Origin: Corbicula japonica
Lineage: Eukaryota; Mollusca; Bivalvia; Venerida; Cyrenidae
Reading direction: 5' to 3'
Assembly: GCA_038501625.1 (NCBI GenBank)
Contig: JAZAYU010000008.1
Coordinates: 7,006,938-7,070,937 of the forward strand
DNA: 64,000 nt
The stretch's first letter is position 1. Each line of letters begins with the position of its first letter. Shown here piece after piece: positions 12,300 through 23,000 of the stretch. Below the pieces are notes generated by a model that saw only the letters and a program-made list of their open reading frames with translations, did not search any database and was not told the DNA's origin. Position numbers and translations under genes: made by a program.

Positions 12300-12774
12300 A
12301 GCAACCAGGAGTAGACTTTCTTCCACTTAGGATCGACATCTGACTGGATCGAACTGGCTGTTCGAGGTAGCTGGCGTTGATTCAGTGTCTCGGCATGTTG
12401 GGGTACCGCGTCCGGCGTCGGAGTAATTTCACGACGTGAAGGGGTACTTTGCGTCGTCAGAGTCGCTCTTGAAGGGCTTAGCTATCCGGAATGATCTCGA
12501 TCTCATTTCTTGAATTTTGACGTTCAGAATGCCCGATGGAGTTGGCATCAGCCTCACAAGGCCGGTTTCTCTTGAAATAAGATAGAATCGACTAGTCGTC
12601 GTTCTTTCGCACAACCATAATTGAAAATGTGTCCGACGAAAATGAACTGATCGTTACGATGATAGCGCAGTAAAATGCCACAGAATGCATTTCTTTTGCT
12701 ATACAAGTTCTAACTGCAACTTGCCAATAGATTTGTTTAAACAAATCAATTATCGCGCAATTATTTTCATACAT
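12300..12774 (-). pseudogene. Coding-like fragment, unrecognised, frame-disrupted
   Basis: Unlike its surroundings this stretch is GC-balanced and open in overlapping minus-strand frames. One frame has a hydrophobic segment (HSVAFYCAIIVTISSF) followed by VVRKNDD and a stop. The next overlaps it and reads RFYLISRETGLVRLMPTPSG, loosely reminiscent of a cadherin-like strand, ending YPFTS at 12429. Further open sequence continues to about 12310. This suggests an eroded or intron-containing exon of a membrane protein. The family is not recognised, and a chance GC-rich patch cannot be excluded. Confidence 0.25.
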
Positions 12775-13245
12775 GTATACAGTACAACTTTCGAAGTGTT
12801 TGTCTTCTAATCACAGAACAAAGAATTATAAGGCTGGTTTTCCATGTATCCGACTGCGACTGCGCTGTGCGATTGCGATTGTGTCATCCGTGCATCGCAG
12901 ACGGAACCCCTTTTCTATGTATCCGATCCGACTTCGCGATTTTATTCTTTTCATGTGAATATTTGACAAGGCAACGTGTTCGTGATGTTAGACGAATTTA
13001 ATCATACCCTCTTTTTAATGGCCGGTATTTGTTTGGCCAAACGTTTTAAACGAAAACGTACTCATAGATGGTGGGTCAGACGCATATATCATCCGAAATC
13101 GGATTAATTATGGCACCTATTATCACTTAGTGCATCTTTGTATTCTTTCCAAGAACAGTCATATAAAACAGGGTTTTGATTAGTTCAATCAATTTTTCGC
13201 AATTATTCTGATCGTTTAATTTAGATTTCATGGTGACTTTTGGAT

Positions 13246-14236
13246 AGATTCAGATTCAGATTCATAATATTTATTAAGTAACGTAAACACTTACGTGTTT
13301 CTTGTTACATGATAAATTACACATACAGAGACAGTTTATGATGATCACATGACATGATAAATAATACATACAAAGACAGAATACAATTATCACATGGCAT
13401 GATAGATAATACATACTTAGACAGAATGCAATGATCATTTACAGGTATGAGTTAAAACTACAAAGAAATCAAAGTTATAGAAATGTAACTATTTCCCATT
13501 GCTCAAACTTAGACTATCATCGTTAGTTTAGCAATGAGGATGGACTAAGAAACATGACATATGTGTTGTATAAATGTCATACTTGGACAAATATATTGCT
13601 AAAAATTGGCATAAGAATGAAACTCGTTTACGATATCTGATTCACAATATTCTGACGGCGTACAAATGATTCTGTAACAAATTTGCATAGTTTAAGTTGT
13701 ATTGAATATTTTGTGTCTGTCATAAGTTCAACGAATTTCATCACAGAAGGGTTAACATAGTATTTTCTTTTTAAATAAGTTGTACGTAAATCAGCGTATA
13801 CATTACAGATACAAACGAAATGGAATTCATCCTCTATATCACCGTTATTACATAATGTACAATATCGTTCGTTGTGCGCTATTCTATTGTTACCATAACG
13901 CCCGGTTTCGATGCGCAGCGGATGGGAAGACAATCTTAGTTTAGTAAGGGGAATTCGGTATTTTTTAGACATTGTATCAAGGTACATCGGGTATTCGAAG
14001 GATGTTTTCAAAAGTTTGTAAGTACACAAAACTGGGCTGTTACTGAGCGAATTGTACCAAAATTGTTTAAACTGCTCAATAAGACGTTCTTTGAAAACTA
14101 AATGAAACGATTTTAAATCAACACTGTTAGGATTTATCCACACATATGAATAACCATTTACGTCCAGCAGGTTTTTTACGTTACTAGCCCAATTTGTTTT
14201 TCCGTTAATACAATTTCTTACGAGACTATTATACAA
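13246..14236 (-). mobile_element. LINE fragment: reverse-transcriptase C-terminal region
   Basis: A 202-codon frame (13628-14236) carries the zinc-knuckle-like C-terminus common in invertebrate non-LTR retrotransposons: LRIETGRYGNNRIAHNERYC, then TLCNNGDIEDEFHFVCIC. Upstream RT and endonuclease domains are missing, so the copy is 5'-truncated as is usual for LINEs. The 3' region runs to about 13246 and ends in GAATCTGAATCTGAATC, a typical short LINE tail repeat. It sits within the TAA-flanked inverted-repeat element and so probably inserted into it. Confidence 0.75.
13305..13443. repeat. Three tandem copies of a ~46-bp unit
   Basis: ACATGATAAATNAYACATAC-type units followed by AGACAG and ATGATCAC-like blocks recur three times in a row inside the 3' region of the LINE fragment. 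Probably part of the LINE 3' UTR. Confidence 0.5.
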
Positions 14237-14442
14237 CGATAGATGTTGTCCGTCTATCCGATTGCGCTGAAAAGAACGCTACAGCATCCGTTCTTTTTCT
14301 GGCGACGGATAGACGGACCGCGCAGACGGATACATGGAAAACAACTCATTGATAATATAGGCATCCGATCTTGTGTCCGTTTCTTTTCCAATCGCAGTCG
14401 GACAGCGCAGACGCAAAACGGACACATGGAAAACCAGCCTAA

Positions 14443-15030
14443 CCAAATTATTACTCACGATCGCATCTCTTTAAAATCATTGAACATTATGTCAAACACA
14501 CCCGCTATTAATTGAGAATATCAACAGTCGACAGAGCCAAAATACGATCAAACGACACCGTCAGACTTGCGACCACGTGGAGAGGCGGAGTTATTCAGCT
14601 GCTAGTAAAGAAATCGATTGTGATTGGTCAAATCGCCCATTGCTTAACAAGCTTTGATCTATTTCCAACAAGCGTTAAATTCGCCGACATCCGTTTATTC
14701 AAAATCGACATGTCATAATTTTCTGTTTCTTGCATTGTAAACACAGGTCGCTTTTCAATACACACCTCATTCAAGGTTAACGGTTGTCGGGCACAACTAC
14801 TCCAACCTAACCAAAATGGCAACCCACGCTATCTCCCGCTTGTCACGTGACTGATTTGTTTTTAGTCGTTTATTTCATATCCTTTCATAGTTGTCCGAAC
14901 AACAACATTAAATAGTTTTCTTGTTTTAATTTGTAGCATTATCTTTCAAAGTTCGCATTCCTTCTCGAAATATTTGTATTTTCTTAAAATGCACTACTTT
15001 TTATGCCACACAACTACTAAATCTTTCAGG
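14443..15030. other. Intergenic, CpG-containing, promoter-like in part
   Basis: Around 14805-14850 there is an AAAATGGCAACCC block followed by an E-box (CACGTG). The only plus-strand start there is closed after about 12 codons. No gene is supported. Confidence 0.3.
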
Positions 15031-15062
15031 CGTAACTAAACTACTCATGCATATCCAGTTGC

Positions 15063-15281
15063 TTGTTCACTGTCGTAGCTGGTCGTTATTTCACTCTACA
15101 TTTGTTAGCTGGCGTTTTTGGCATGGATGCTCCAAAATTACACGGAAACTTACTATCAATCGCTCAGCATTCGTGGAATGGTGTGCTGCATTGTGCTTCA
15201 CACTTGTGCAGAACATTTCGGCCTGCTCTCGCGGTGACCAGAACACTCCACTTACTTGATACGCTCTCGTGGTCGCAATGA
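15063..15281 (+). CDS. Short hypothetical ORF, possible exon or fragment
   Basis: A frame of about 70 codons with balanced composition and a plausible acceptor (CTTTCAG near 15030) reads hydrophobic sequence including FTLHLLAGVFGMDAPKLHG and NLLSIAQHSWNGVLHCASHL. The pattern GV...LLSI..H faintly resembles one membrane segment of small ciliary proteins such as TMEM107, but I could not establish this. It may be part of a gene whose other exons I cannot identify, or a decayed fragment. Confidence 0.2.
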   Translation: MFTVVAGRYFTLHLLAGVFGMDAPKLHGNLLSIAQHSWNGVLHCASHLCRTFRPALAVTRTLHLLDTLSWSQ

Positions 15282-15896
15282 TACACCAGAAGTTAAAGAC
15301 TGCGCGTCGCAGAGTTCACGGCATCGTTACTTAAGACTGTCGCGCATGCGCGTCCCAGTCTAAAAATGTGATTGAAGATGACACTCCAGATGGACTCGTG
15401 TAAGCGAGTTTTTCGAATTTAAAAGTTCGATAACATGATAGGAATCGAGTCAGAGGCGCAAAGACAAATTTGAGCGTGTCGGTTTCATTGATGGGCGCAG
15501 ATAACTAGCAAACTAGCCGTTTTTCGTTTGCATAAGTATGCGAATTCATTATGTTGTATTTATTCTTTTTAAGTAAGTTCTTGATGATAATTGGCATTCA
15601 TTGCCGTATGCTCGAGAATTCCGGTTGTGCGGCTTGACACGGACCACGACAAAGATGCGGAAAAAGGTAGACTAATGGACGTTAATGAAATTTTATTATT
15701 GAAATATGATATAGCAGTGAAATGCGATCATTTCTATTGAACTTTGAATTCTTATTGGTTTTCCTACCTTTGACTTACCTGAACTTGAATATGGGATAAA
15801 TAATTTATTTTCGTTTGAATGCAGTGAATTAGATAATAATTTAAAATAAACTGCAGTTATATTTGGTTCAATAAAAGTATTTATACAAAAAGATAG

Positions 15897-15983
15897 TCCC
15901 GCGAAACGGATTCGAACAGGTGATCTAAAGAAAACAGGATATACTACTACAGTCCTCCGCTCTACCAACTGAGCTCACGCGGG
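15897..15983 (-). tRNA. tRNA-Tyr-like gene (anticodon GTA) with intron
   Basis: The minus strand folds as a tRNA: acceptor CCCGCG paired with CGCGGG, an A-box (GAGCTCAGTTGGTAGAGC), anticodon stem GAGGA with loop CTGTAG (anticodon GTA), an intron of about 14 bases after position 37, a TTCTT strand closing the stem, a B-box (GTTCGAATCC), and a T5 terminator a few bases downstream. Introns at this point are usual in eukaryotic tRNA-Tyr. The T-stem has two mismatches and position 8 is G, so it may be a pseudogene or the head of a tRNA-derived repeat rather than a working tRNA. Confidence 0.5.
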
Positions 15984-15999
15984 ATCACTTTCAATCTTT

Positions 16000-17003
16000 G
16001 GCACCTCACTCATACTGAAATGTCTGGTTTGAGTACTGTACAGCAATCATTACATGAACCAATGTTATCAATAACAACATACTCGCATGGGTTCAAACAC
16101 TGGTTTGCTCTTTTAGGAGCTGTGTAGATTTTATATAAAAAAAGCAGCGTCAAAGAAAAAAGTCACAGAATTACATGTTTGCCATGCTTGTTAGAATCTA
16201 ACAAGATACTTTGAAATGGTAAACTTTGGAGAAGTCTACATCTTTAAAGTTAGGACTTTTGTGCTTTTCTAGGTTTTTTCAGAACCGTTAAACAATGATG
16301 ATGTTTTATTATTTATATTTATTATTGCGTATAAATTGTGTCACGGAACACATTCCCGTTATCTCTTAAGAATTAACAATAAATTTACCACACCGTTCAA
16401 TAACATAGGGTGAATACCGTGGGTATTCCGACGACAGTTGCGTATGTACATGCACGTGTTTACGATCGTGCAATCTGATTAAAATCATCTCCTGAAAACC
16501 GCTACGCTATCTAAAATTTTGCTAGATCTGACTTAACAGTGAGATTGGCAGTCGTGTGATAGAATAATCACGACGTTACGATCATAAATTTCAAAACTTC
16601 AATTTAATTAGGGTTGTTTTTATTAGGCTAATTCTTGTTTTGTAATTTAAGAAAATCCTGAACAGTTATTTAAAATTCGGTGTTTTCGGATGATTCCCGA
16701 CGAGTCCAGATCGATATTCGCTGACTATAATAAATGCCAAAATATAAACATAAGATCTGATTCTGCTCCATATTTGCGGCAAATAGATATATAGCTGATT
16801 TATTTTTTTTATCAAGAAAGGCTTATTTGCTTGTATCGGGAATCAAGAAGTCTGCTAACCGGAAACATACCTTTAGCTAGTGGCACGACATCGCATTGAT
16901 TTATGATGTTTCTTGAGTTACGTCCCTTCTCGCTTTCGAGAGAGTGGTGCAATTTTATAAAGTGTCAATTATATTTCATTTATCAAAATCGATTTCATAA
17001 ATA
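16000..17003 (+). other. Upstream region of ASNSD1
   Basis: About 1 kb before the ASNSD1 start with no open frame of note. There is a palindromic TCGCTTTCGAGAGAG motif near 16928. No TATA box or initiator can be assigned with confidence. I looked for the small prefoldin-like upstream ORF that precedes ASNSD1 in vertebrates and did not find one. Confidence 0.35.
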
Positions 17004-17060
17004 ATGTGTGGTATCTGTTTGATTTTATATGGTCAATCGAGTCGAGAAACAACATATAAG
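17004..17060 (+). CDS. ASNSD1: ASNSD1 exon 1 (19 codons)
   Basis: ATG TGT GGT ATC TGT gives MCGIC, the invariant start of class II amidotransferases, in which Met removal exposes the catalytic Cys. The exon ends AAG|GTAAGA in phase 0, matching the phase-0 exon 2 at 23148. A at -3 supports the start. The reading [19 protein letters not shown] continues into [16 protein letters not shown], as expected for the family. Confidence 0.9.
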
Positions 17061-20000
17061 GTAAGACTTAACACTGTGCAAACATTCATGTTGAAATATG
17101 TGTAAGCAAATTCGGACACAATGTATTTCGGATAAGACTGATTGAGACATGTGATTAATGGACAACACCTCCATCCAAAGTCTTTAGTTATATACTAAAC
17201 ATGCTCCATCATTCTGAATCTGCCAAATACTCCAATCCCTCTTTACAGAGTATTATGTGGAGTGCGCTGTCAGAAATGTGCAAACTTTCGGAGTAATATT
17301 TAATTATAATGTTTTGGGGAGGTAATTTTCATAGGTGTTTGGGTTGGTTTCTGTACCTGCACAGTTATAGAAATGCCATAGATATTAAATTACAGAAGTC
17401 TGGTGTGGTTTGCAGGCAAGTTGCTTTGCCCAGGGTGCTACAATAAAAGATGAATGATGGATGTTCATTGAATGACGAAGAACAAATGATCTGATGGGGG
17501 TGATGGATGAGGTGATGATGGTGGATGATGATCATTTGTAGCACTCTGGTTAGAAGCAGTGGCTGTACAGCTTGGCCTTGAATAAGGCCAGGCTGTCCGC
17601 CTGAGCAATGTCTGGTGGTAGACTGTTCCAGTTCTTTGCTGTACGTGGAAAGAAAGAATGCCTGTGTCCATCAATCCTGGAGAAGGGGATACTATATCTG
17701 TGCCTCTGTGTATGGTGTATATAGTGTGGGAATGGTATCCTTACAAGGTTGTGTTTGATCTTGTAGAACATACATAATGAAGTAACTTTACGGCACGTTT
17801 CTAGGGTTGGTAAGTTGATCTTTCTTAGAAGGTTAGTAATACTACTGGTATATTTGTAGTCGTTCAGTATAAATCTTACTGCGCAATGTTGTACCATTTC
17901 AATCTGGTTAATGTATTTCTTTTGCCAGGGGTCCCAGACAGAGGCGCAATACTCCAAACATGGGCGGACATATGTTTTGTATGATACTTTCTTGAGTTTT
18001 GGGATGTCAGTTTGAATAATAAATAATTTAAGAGTGTTGTTAGCCTTAGTAGCAAGAGTGTTAATGTGTTTAGACCAAGAAATGGTTGGGGAGATGGTTA
18101 CTCCAAGGTATTTGGCAAATGTGGATAACTGAAGTAGTAAAGAATGGTTGATGTCTTTTAAGGTGGAATGCGCCGATTTTTCAACTTTCGAGCATTTTAA
18201 TGAAAATTTGCATGCAGTTAATTGATCATATTTCCAATATGGAACAGAATATCTTGTAAAAATATTGCATTTTGTCTCAAAGATACAGGTCTTTAAAGAT
18301 GGCCACTAACGGCAGTTTTTGGACATGACGTCAAAAGAACCGTAACTGAATTTTTTCTGCTGTAACTTTAATGTCTTTCGAATGTTCAGTTTTCTGTTTT
18401 GATAATATTGTACAGAATCAAATTCTCTTTCCACTGATGTAACTTTCATGAGTTTTCACACAAGATTTACGCATGAGGTCTCCGAAAAGCGCCGTTTTGA
18501 CCTGAAAAATGACGTAGAGTTTTACTAAATTTTTGTTGCTTGTTTTGGAATTGCGAAAAATCTGATAAATAAAATTTTGATTTTTTGCATAATTCGTTTG
18601 TAAATTTTATTTTGAAAATGTTTGACAAATAAAAAAGGGGGGTCACTGACTTCGTTTTTACATTATTACGTTCACCTTTACCCTTATCCCCTAAGTTTAA
18701 CGACACAATAAAACCTTTCCATTGCGCAATATATACTTAAGCACTATAATAATGATGGTAAAAATGAAACATATTAAAATTATAGTTTTGTAAAAGTTTT
18801 TTTTCACATCAAGAATCATTCTTTTGCTTAAACTGCAGTTTATGATTCTAGTAAATCTATACGAACTACATCAGAATTCATCAATAATCAAATTATAACA
18901 TTAAGCAATAAAGTCTAATCAAGTGTTATAATTTGTTGTTTCAAGTTGCTCTAAATTTTACGTAAGGTTTTCAAACTGAAAGTAGATCAAATGTATGCAT
19001 TGAAAATCGAATACAACTCATTTTGTGGCCCCTTACGACGCAGACGACACTAATTTTAATTACAGATATCAGGATATCAAATCAAAACAATGTAGCATGA
19101 AACAAAGAGATTTCGGCAAGTTGACGCACATTTTTAAAAACACCCATATGCAGTTAGACTACGGCACCACACCGTCGGTCTGGACTTGTATGCTCCTGTA
19201 GGTAAATGTAATCAATGAGAACAGTATTGATGCTTTTCTTAAGTTTGCTTTTATAAATAAATATTCCACAAAAACATTACACAATGAATCAAGCAGAAAG
19301 ACTGTACATATAGTTGAAGTTAAAAAGCTGGACCGAGGTTCCGTTGAACAGCCCGAGAAGTTGCGTGTGCTCCCACTCCCTGTAAAAGGTGAGCTTCGCG
19401 CTGTGTGACATTTTTATAAAGAAATGAATTCATTATCAATGTCTCCGTTACTTCAATAAAGTAAACAAATATGCTCAACAAAAAATGAAACCTGGCAGTT
19501 TTTAACTTTCCAGAACTATTTGATACATAAACAAAATCAAAAACATTGGTTTCACGTACCAGAAATATTAAAAAGCACGCACATGTTTTAAACCCATTCA
19601 ATTTTCTTTTTCAATCACAAATTCATAAGTCTTCAAGCTGATTCCGGAAAAATCTGCTTTCTTACTTTTGTTTGACATACGTTTAACTCAATACAAAATA
19701 CAAAAAGTATTTTCCATTATTAAAGAATTTCACTTTTGATTTCTTTATATCAAATTTTTCGCCAATAGAAATCAACTCGCTAAATTTCAGTACTCTCGCT
19801 AGCAACAATTTTTTGTTTCGCTGATCTCAAAGTGTGGTCTAAATATTTATGGCGGTCACTGTCCGAAAAGGTTAGCAGTGCTCGAGTTTTTTTTCTGTAT
19901 AAAACCACCAAATGTTCCAACATAATGTGAGAAAAAGAAGCGTTTAAAAAAAGGCAAGAACCAGCATATACGAAAATAAGTCGATAGCTGAAACCTAGTC

Positions 20001-23000
20001 ATTTCATTAAGACTGATCAAACACGTCAACAAAATATTTTTAATACCGTAAGCTGCTATTTTTCTTTGTGTCGCTTATATGCTTAACTTTCAATGCAACA
20101 CTTAATTTTCCTGATTTTTTATTTTGATTTCGCACCATAACAAAGTTCATATAATATTCTGCGCTGTTGTGTAAGATGTTTGGTTCGTTATATTATGTCC
20201 TCTTTCATCAGATATAAGAGAAATACCATTTCATTTATTCGTGTTTTGTTAAAACAAGGTTTTCAACAACGGCGCAATATAAGGTTTTAAATTATGTTCC
20301 CCTAGTTTACTGCGCCATACTGCCGACATGAGAATTACATTCCATGTAAAACAAATGTCTATCACTGTAAGAAAGTGCTTATTTTAAAACTGTAAGTAAA
20401 AGGAAGTGCACAACTGTGCGCGGTTATAGAGAGGCGAGACATAAATTAAAGTTGCAGTGCTTAACCCCCACCCCCTCTTTCCTGAACATTTTACTCTCTC
20501 TATATATATACTCAACAAAAAAAGAAACCTGACACTGTAACTTTGAATAAGTATGAGGTGCATATTCAAAATCTATATATTTTTGCACCATCCAAAAGAA
20601 AATAACCACTGAATCACTTGTTTCATGCACCAAAAATATCAAAATGCATAATTAAGTTCAAAACATGCACAATTTTTATTACATACCACAATTCAATTAG
20701 CTTTAAATCTGATTCCAGGAAAATGCACCAAATATAAAGTGTCAGGTTTCTATTTTTGTTGAGTATATAAATACACCTGTACAGGTTTTATCGCGTGTGC
20801 AGCCAGTGTAGCACCAGTAAGCTGGGAAATCCTTGTCGTCTGATATAGATCTACACTGGTCGCATTCAGAAATAACCTAAAAGCGAATAGTGTAGATCCT
20901 AATCGACAGCGTACGGATGTGCCAGCTGATCTGGATCTACATTGTCCGCCCATGGGATTACAGCTATCTCATTGAGTAAAGAGTTAACTGCAAGAGGCAT
21001 GTTGGTTTGATTGCTGAACTTAAGGATTTAGGACCATCATTGACATATTTCATATCTTGACACTGGATGGTAGGAAATCAATGTACCTTTAAAGTGTTAA
21101 AGACATACAAAATATAAGATGATTCACCGAGAAATTTTTCAAGACATTTTTATTTAACGGGAGATAATAGGTGTTAACATTGACATTAAAGCCTATGGAA
21201 TATATCGATTTTTTGCTATTACTTTAAAAATATTTATTTTTTCAAGAAAGTCTCTTGGTAGAAAACTTAACAAACAGAGTTTGTGTACTATTTTAATAAG
21301 AAATCAGATATTTACCGTAGAAAACTGGAGAAATTAACATTTTTGTGTTTCCAAGGGAGATAACTCAAGACAACCATGTCAACAAGGGCAGATAATCACA
21401 AAACATTATTGCTCAACTGTTATTATCTGTAACTCGCCTATTGTCTTTTTTAAAGACATTTAATAACTAAATAACTTACATAATTATGGTTACTGTTTGG
21501 TTTTAATATGCTAATGATGGGTCTAAGACCTTAAGTCAAAAACTTGCATTCCATTAAAAAAACATGGTATTTGCAGCTTTAATTATCATAACAATGCACA
21601 AAACCATGTAAAATACAAGTTTTTAAGTCGTGTTTGAACCTTCATAACAAACATTGATTGAGGCAGAATCGGTTATTTCAATCATATATGTATGTTTTTT
21701 TTCTTTCCAAACGAAAACAATTATCATATTTTGCTGGAATATAATAATCAAATTAAATATTGTCAGAATAAATGTTATTTGTTTGCCGCCAAATTCCTTT
21801 TAGAATGCGATTTACGCCAACGTTTGCATAAGGGATAGGGGTAAAGGTGAACGTAATAATGCAAAAACAATGTCGGTGACCCCCCTTTTTTATTTGTCAA
21901 ACATTTTCAAAATAAAATTTACAAAGAATTATGCAAAAAAATCAAAATTTTATTGATCAGATTTTTCGCAATTCCAAAACAAGCGACGAAAATTTAGTAA
22001 AACTCTTTGTCATTTTTCAGGTCGAAACGGCGCTTTTCCGAGACGTCATGCGTAAATCTTGGGTGAAAACTCATGAAAGTTACATCAGTGGAAAGAGAAT
22101 TTGATTATGTACAATATTATCAAAACAGAAAACGGAACATTCCAAAGACATTAAAGTTACAGCAGAAAACATTCAGTTAAGGTTCTTTTGACGTCATGTC
22201 CAAAAACTGCCGTTAGTGGCCATCTTTGAAGACCTGTATCTTTGAGACAAATCAAAATATTTTTACAAGATATTCTGTTCCATATCGGAAATATGATCAA
22301 TTAACTGCATGCAAATTTTCATTAAAATACTCGAAAGTTGAAAAATCTGCGCATTCCACCTTAATCCCGAAAAATGTGAAGTCTTACGAGTCACAAACAG
22401 GAAGAAACCTATCATCTTCCTTTACAAACTTCATGGTGTAATACTTCAGTCATTTGCATATTTTAAGAAATTTAGCTCTTAAATATCTGTGTAACATAAT
22501 TCACATGTGTTGTAACGTAATTTACTATCAACCTTTTATCCAATTTTCTTTAAGACAATGACAGGAATAGCGAAGGCAAAACGCCAAATATATACTTTTC
22601 GTCGAAGTAAAAAGAGCAGTATGGTTTAATCAAAATATTCAAAAAGGCATTTGAAATTTTCTTTTGAAAACATGTAATTTTGGATAAATAATGGACATTT
22701 TCCAGCAGATTCATATGAAATAATATGTATCAAAGTTGTATGCCTGAACACTAAACCCATCATAGAAATATAAATAAACGGCACGGAAACTTGAATTTAT
22801 ATTGAAACACATAAAATGTTCTCAGAATTGGTATAAATGTAACGTAATTCACATATAGAATTCAATACTAGCTTATATTCAAATATTAAAAGCAGCAGAA
22901 AACATCATTTGAGATGTAAATGCGCTATTTTGGGGTTAACCAGACATCATATTTTTATTTTATTAACATTTCTAAAACATTTAAAACAAAAAATTTTCGG

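Larger units (their letters stand above)
12829..14442. mobile_element. TAA-flanked inverted-repeat DNA transposon, non-autonomous
   Basis: The left end GGCTGGTTTTCCATGTATCC (from 12832) matches the reverse complement of the right end (GGAAAACCAGCC ending at 14439). Identical TAA trinucleotides flank it at 12829-12831 and 14440-14442. Both sub-terminal regions carry repeated GACTGCGATTGCG-like motifs. A 3-bp TAA duplication and a GGC-type terminus fit PIF/Harbinger elements; the superfamily call is inference. No Harbinger transposase is present. A LINE fragment lies inside. Confidence 0.55.
18158..22364. mobile_element. 4.2 kb TTAA-flanked element with 533-bp inverted repeats
   Basis: 18162-18694 matches the reverse complement of about 21828-22360 over roughly 530 bases, with outer ends GGTGGAATGCGC and GCGCATTCCACC. 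TTAA flanks both sides (18158-18161 and 22361-22364), the target duplication of piggyBac and Kolobok elements. The 3.1 kb interior has no transposase-like frame, so it is non-autonomous. It contains smaller MITEs. It lies in ASNSD1 intron 1 and interrupts a LINE. Confidence 0.8.

Noticed and set aside
15000..17003. Search for a prefoldin-like upstream ORF (ASDURF) before ASNSD1
   Set aside because: No frame of suitable length or sequence on the plus strand; it may be absent, or in an exon I could not recognise.
17465..17674. Pro/Ser/His-rich ORF on the minus strand
   Set aside because: It covers the CATCATCC-rich 3' region of the LINE fragment.
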